Both the position numbers and the translations under genes were made by a program. A DNA stretch of 64,000 nucleotides from Clostridium yunnanense (GTDB lineage: Bacteria; Bacillota; Clostridia; Clostridiales; Clostridiaceae), in NCBI RefSeq assembly GCF_016595795.1, contig NZ_JAENHN010000071.1, positions 1 through 64,000 of the forward strand, read 5' to 3'. The notes beneath the pieces were generated by a model. It was not told the DNA's origin and did not search any database. It worked only from the letters and a program-made list of their open reading frames with translations. Each line of letters begins with the position of its first letter. Positions within the stretch are counted from its first letter, which is position 1. Of this stretch, positions 60,666 through 64,000 are shown piece by piece.

Positions 60666-62138
60666 ATGAAACGGATAATTTTATTTCTGGTACCACTGGT
60701 CATATGCTTATTAGGGCTTAAGATTGTAGCAAAAGCAGATGAATTACCAGGCATTAGGTACCAAAGCCATGTACAGAATGTTGGGTGGCAAGGCTATGTA
60801 TCAAATGGCAGTGATTCTGGTACTACTGGTAGAAGTTTGAGGATGGAAGCTTTAAAGATAGAAGTAACAAATGCTACATCAGATATGAAGCTTAAGTATC
60901 AGGCACATGTTCAAAACGTTGGTTGGCAGGATTGGGTAGAAGGTGGACAGATTGCTGGGACTTCTGGTAGGTCACTTAGAGTTGAAGCGATTAAAATACA
61001 ATTAGAAAATGCATCTGGATATTCAATTCAGTACCAAGTTCACGTTGAGGGCATAGGGTGGACAAACTGGGTTAAAGATGGACAACTTGCAGGGACTACT
61101 GGAAGAAGTTTAAGAGTTGAAGCTATTAGAATTAAGCTTGTTAAAAATAATGATACTAATAGTAACAATAACACAAATACTAATGGTAATGCTACATTAA
61201 AATACAGTACACATATTCAGAATGTTGGTTGGCAGCAACAAAAAAATGAAGGTGAAATTGCTGGGTTGCCTGGACAAGGACTAAGAATAGCAAGCTTAAA
61301 TATAATTGGAAGTAACTTTCCTAGTGGCATGCAAATAACTTATCAAACCCACGTACAGAATGTCGGATGGACAAGCTGGGTTAATGGTGGTGTAAATTCA
61401 GGTAATGAAACAAGTTCTCTTAGGATTGAAGGTATTAGAGTTAAGCTTACAGGTAATACTGGAGATTATCACATAATATATAAGACTTATGTGGAAGGAA
61501 GAGGATGGCAAGGCTGGCTTAAAGATGGACAGAGTTCGGGATATGTAGGAAGAAACTTGAGAGTTGAAGCTATACAGGTAAAGCTAGTGAAAACTAGTGA
61601 ATTAGCAAATTACGTGAAACCAAAAGTTGCAATAGATATAGGGCATAATACACAATGGGATTCTGGTGCAAAAGGCATAAAACAAGAAGATGAACTAACT
61701 AAGGAAGTCGGGGATAAAGTAATAAATAAATTAAAAGATCTTGGGTATAGTGTTATAGATACCCTGCCTTCAAGTGCTACTAGTACAGAGGACTCATTAA
61801 CTCAAAGATCAGACTTCGCAAATAAAAATGAAGTAGAAAGATTTGTATGCATTCACTTTAATGTATTTGATGGAAGTGCTGATGGTTCGGAAGTATATTA
61901 TCAAACAAATTCTGAGGTATCTAAAAGTTTAGCAACAGCTATACTTAACAATTTGACAAGCTTAGGTTTTACAAACAGAGGAGTAAAAACTAATAATTTT
62001 GCAGTTTTAAGAAATACTATTGCTCCTGCAGTTCTAATAGAAAGTTGTTTTATTGATAATACATCAGATATGAGCAAATATGATTCAGAAAAATTAGCTA
62101 ATGCTATAGTTAATGGATTAGTGAGCAATGTTAAATAA
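60666..62138 (+). CDS. ChW-repeat N-acetylmuramoyl-L-alanine amidase (amidase_3)
   Basis: 490 residues from the ATG at 60666, which has GGAGG 6 nt upstream and starts a signal peptide (MKRIILFLVPLVICLLGLKI); a longer in-frame start at 60477 overlaps the previous gene and is rejected. Residues about 25-310 carry six ChW repeats (YQAHVQNVGWQDWVEGG, RSLRVEAIKIQL), split three plus three by an Asn-rich linker. Residues about 316-490 are the zinc amidase: AIDIGHN, DELTKEV, CIHFNVFDG and VLIESCFIDN supply the two His and two Glu residues expected. Cuts the bond between MurNAc and the peptide stem. Shares its surface-binding repeat type with the 51737 glucosaminidase. Confidence 0.93.
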   Translation: MKRIILFLVPLVICLLGLKIVAKADELPGIRYQSHVQNVGWQGYVSNGSDSGTTGRSLRMEALKIEVTNATSDMKLKYQAHVQNVGWQDWVEGGQIAGTSGRSLRVEAIKIQLENASGYSIQYQVHVEGIGWTNWVKDGQLAGTTGRSLRVEAIRIKLVKNNDTNSNNNTNTNGNATLKYSTHIQNVGWQQQKNEGEIAGLPGQGLRIASLNIIGSNFPSGMQITYQTHVQNVGWTSWVNGGVNSGNETSSLRIEGIRVKLTGNTGDYHIIYKTYVEGRGWQGWLKDGQSSGYVGRNLRVEAIQVKLVKTSELANYVKPKVAIDIGHNTQWDSGAKGIKQEDELTKEVGDKVINKLKDLGYSVIDTLPSSATSTEDSLTQRSDFANKNEVERFVCIHFNVFDGSADGSEVYYQTNSEVSKSLATAILNNLTSLGFTNRGVKTNNFAVLRNTIAPAVLIESCFIDNTSDMSKYDSEKLANAIVNGLVSNVK

Positions 62139-62168
62139 TTAATGAAAAAGTAGCAAATTGTAAAAAAT

Positions 62169-62212
62169 AAGCACTATAAGGATAAACCTCCTTACAGTGT
62201 TTATTTTTTTGC
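62169..62212 (+). terminator. Intrinsic terminator after amidase
   Basis: AAGCACTATAAGGA (62169-62182) pairs with TCCTTACAGTGTTT (62189-62202) with G-U pairs, then ATTTTTTTG. Confidence 0.9.
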
Positions 62213-62420
62213 AAAAGGGTAAATAATATAGTTAAAATGTCAATATTTGCTGTTAAGATGTTTGTTAATAGATTTTAGTTGCATTTTTATCGATTAATAT
62301 GTAGAATATAATTGTAAATATTATATTAAATATTTAATAGTGTTAAAGAAATGATTATATTTAATGTAGAATATAATATTTAAGAAGTTATATGCTGGAT
62401 TTGAAGGGAGGATAAATTTT

Positions 62421-62708
62421 ATGGATGAATTAAAATTATATAGATGCACTATAGTTGGAGAGAGCGATAAGTACTTTACAGGCAAAGATGTATTAGGAAA
62501 TAAACTATTAATAGCTAAGAATAAAAATACAAGAAAGTACAAGATAGGAACTGATGATTCATTTTATGCTTCTATAAAAAAAGAAGGTTTATTAGTGAAA
62601 AAAGATATATTATATCCTATAAGTTCAGCAGAATATGAAGAATTAGTATCAAATAAAGGAATGCATAGTATAGATGACGAGATAATTGAAAAAATAAAAA
62701 GAATATAA
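62421..62708 (+). CDS. Small cytoplasmic protein of unknown function
   Basis: 95 residues; GGGAGG upstream of the ATG and own terminator downstream. Soluble, charged, no membrane segment or known motif; the first half (LYRCTIVGESDKYFTGKDV) looks beta-rich, the C-terminus (SIDDEIIEKIKRI) helical. Upstream, TGTAGAATATAAT occurs twice (62300-62312 and 62365-62377), perhaps two -10 regions. Not recognised. Confidence 0.6.
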   Translation: MDELKLYRCTIVGESDKYFTGKDVLGNKLLIAKNKNTRKYKIGTDDSFYASIKKEGLLVKKDILYPISSAEYEELVSNKGMHSIDDEIIEKIKRI

Positions 62709-62748
62709 TTACATAATGATAATGTATAGATAGTTTAATATAAAAATG

Positions 62749-62788
62749 GGCTGTAGCACTAAGAGATTGGTGCACGGCTCTTTTTAAT
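62749..62788 (+). terminator. Intrinsic terminator after 62421-62708
   Basis: GGGCTGTAGCAC (62749-62760) pairs with GTGCACGGCTC (62771-62781) with one bulge and two G-U, then TTTTT. Confidence 0.8.
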
Positions 62789-62839
62789 AAAAAAAGAGTA
62801 TCACTGTAAGCTGTAATCCATTCAGTAATATGTATTTTG

Positions 62840-62868
62840 TTGACATTAATGTCGTAAAAACTTATTAT
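62840..62868 (+). promoter_or_regulatory. Promoter with overlapping palindrome for 62907
   Basis: TTGACA (62840-62845), 17 nt, TATTAT (62863-62868). The perfect 12-bp palindrome GACATTAATGTC (62842-62853) overlaps the -35 and would suit a repressor. Confidence 0.6.
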
Positions 62869-62906
62869 GTATAATATAATTATTAGAATCGGGGGGGCAG
62901 TTAGAT

Positions 62907-63968
62907 TTGCTAACAAAAGAAAGAAATTTGTATTACGACTTTATAAGAATTATAGCCTGCTTTTTAGTCATAGTTAATCACACCATCGCACCATTTGATC
63001 ACTTCGATTCTATTGGCTTAAGTAGTTGGTTAATAACTGATGTTATGTTTTCCTTATGTAAAATGGCTGTGTCACTTTTTGTAATGCTAAGCGGTGCTTT
63101 ACTTTTGGGTAAACAAGAAAGCTACAAAAAGGTATTTGTGAATAGGACATTAAAAATAGTATCAATCTTATTAATATGGTCATCTATTTATTATATGTGG
63201 AATTGTTGGTATGATAAAAAGCTAATTAGTTTAGAAAAGTTATTAACAAATATACCTAATTATATAGCTAAACCTATAAGCTTACATCTTTGGTACTTAT
63301 ATATGGTAATTGGATTGTATATAATGCTACCATTTACAAGAAAAATGATAAAGAATTTTGATAAAAAAGACTCAATAATTTTTTTGGGAATTTGGATTGC
63401 TTTTTCGTGCTTTATTCCTTTTGTGAATTCGTTTTACCCTATTATTTTATCGGAAAACTTTCAGTTACCTATCTTTTATGGATTCTTTGGATGTTTTTTT
63501 GCAGGATATTATTTAGATAAAATACAGTTGAACAGAAAGATAATAGTGGTGTCTGTAATCATATTTATAACTTCACTTTTAACTAGTACAATCCACACAT
63601 TATATTTTAGTAGTTTATTTGGATTTACATCACGTAAGTTGGACAATCCTCTTATATTTCCAGTGATGATATGTTCCATTACTTTTTTCTTAATATTAAA
63701 ATATATATTAACTAATTTAAATTCTAAACTTTACAAATTACGTGTAAACAAAATTATTGTGGATTTAAGCAATGCAACACTTGGTATTTATGTGATTCAT
63801 ATGCTTATACATAATTCCTTGTTTCAAACTTCTATTATAAAAAATCATTTTTCAAATATATCATATTCAGTTCACCAAGTTATTGTTTATGAAATTATGC
63901 TGTTTATTATTTGTTATATAATAGTTACGTTATTTAAAAGAATACCACTACTAAAATATATTGTTTAA
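62907..63968 (+). CDS. Acyltransferase-3 family membrane protein
   Basis: 353 residues from a TTG start after GGGGGGG. About ten transmembrane segments. The N-terminus NLYYDFIRIIACFLVIVNHT contains the family's Arg and His (R-x10-H), then MFSLCKMAVSLFVMLSGALL and HLWYLYMVIGLYIMLPFTRK. Such proteins O-acetylate or O-acylate surface polysaccharides (OafA, WecH-like). It closes the polysaccharide locus in this window. Complete; the stop codon is 32 nt from the window end. Acceptor unknown. Confidence 0.9.
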   Translation: MLTKERNLYYDFIRIIACFLVIVNHTIAPFDHFDSIGLSSWLITDVMFSLCKMAVSLFVMLSGALLLGKQESYKKVFVNRTLKIVSILLIWSSIYYMWNCWYDKKLISLEKLLTNIPNYIAKPISLHLWYLYMVIGLYIMLPFTRKMIKNFDKKDSIIFLGIWIAFSCFIPFVNSFYPIILSENFQLPIFYGFFGCFFAGYYLDKIQLNRKIIVVSVIIFITSLLTSTIHTLYFSSLFGFTSRKLDNPLIFPVMICSITFFLILKYILTNLNSKLYKLRVNKIIVDLSNATLGIYVIHMLIHNSLFQTSIIKNHFSNISYSVHQVIVYEIMLFIICYIIVTLFKRIPLLKYIV

Positions 63969-64000
63969 TTACCTAAGTTTCATACTTACGAAGGTTACTA

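Overview
The window is strongly AT-rich and reads as a low-GC Firmicute, most likely a Clostridium (sensu stricto type). The evidence is AGGAGG/GGGGG-type ribosome binding sites, several TTG and GTG starts, Clostridial ChW repeats (GW-rich ~42-residue units known mainly from C. acetobutylicum relatives), and cohesin and dockerin modules. No rRNA, tRNA, CRISPR array, transposase or integrase was found. The species cannot be fixed from the sequence alone.

Region 1 (1-35.5 kb) is a surface-protein locus built on the cohesin/dockerin code without any recognisable cellulase. A partial secreted cohesin protein with near-identical 134-residue tandem modules (1-1664, minus) lies at the left end. A cohesin protein with a C-terminal transmembrane anchor (34467-35501) lies at the right end. 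Between them are eight dockerin proteins: a 966-residue Ig-like/beta-rich protein, a papain-type protease with lectin-like, Big2 and LRR modules, a four-unit PPC-like/Ca-hinge protein, a DUF362-CBM6 membrane protein with four CPKTG repeats, a triple-repeat adhesin-like protein, a 1548-residue repeat protein, a 2676-residue subtilase that carries a paralogue of the previous protein as its C-terminal half, and an SH3/lysozyme-like cell-wall enzyme with an N-terminal dockerin. Most genes have their own promoter and terminator. The natural reading is a surface-tethered assembly of proteases, adhesins and wall-modifying proteins, not a cellulosome. A Wzy/O-ligase-like TPR membrane protein sits directly upstream of the anchored cohesin.

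Region 2 (35.6-42 kb) is mixed: a small secreted protein, a DUF218/YdcF-like protein, a ribbon-helix-helix-like protein, an MBOAT plus AlgX/AlgJ-like pair (polymer O-acylation), a DnaD/phage-replisome-organiser-like protein and a small coiled-coil protein.

Region 3 (42-64 kb) is an extracellular or capsular polysaccharide (Wzx/Wzy-type) locus. It holds two flippases, an initiating sugar-phosphate transferase, GDP-mannose pyrophosphorylase, a WecG/TagA glycosyltransferase, two GT4-like and two GT2 glycosyltransferases, a polymerase, the four dTDP-L-rhamnose genes (order rfbA-rfbC-rfbB-rfbD) and a terminal acyltransferase-3. Two ChW-repeat peptidoglycan hydrolases (a GH73-like glucosaminidase and an amidase_3) are interleaved. 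Three transcription units here start from closely similar TAGACA-17 nt-TATAAT promoters, which suggests co-expression.

Working model: region 1 proteins dock on the cell surface through cohesins, while region 3 makes the glycan coat and the wall enzymes needed to place it. All functional links between regions are inference from gene content and order.
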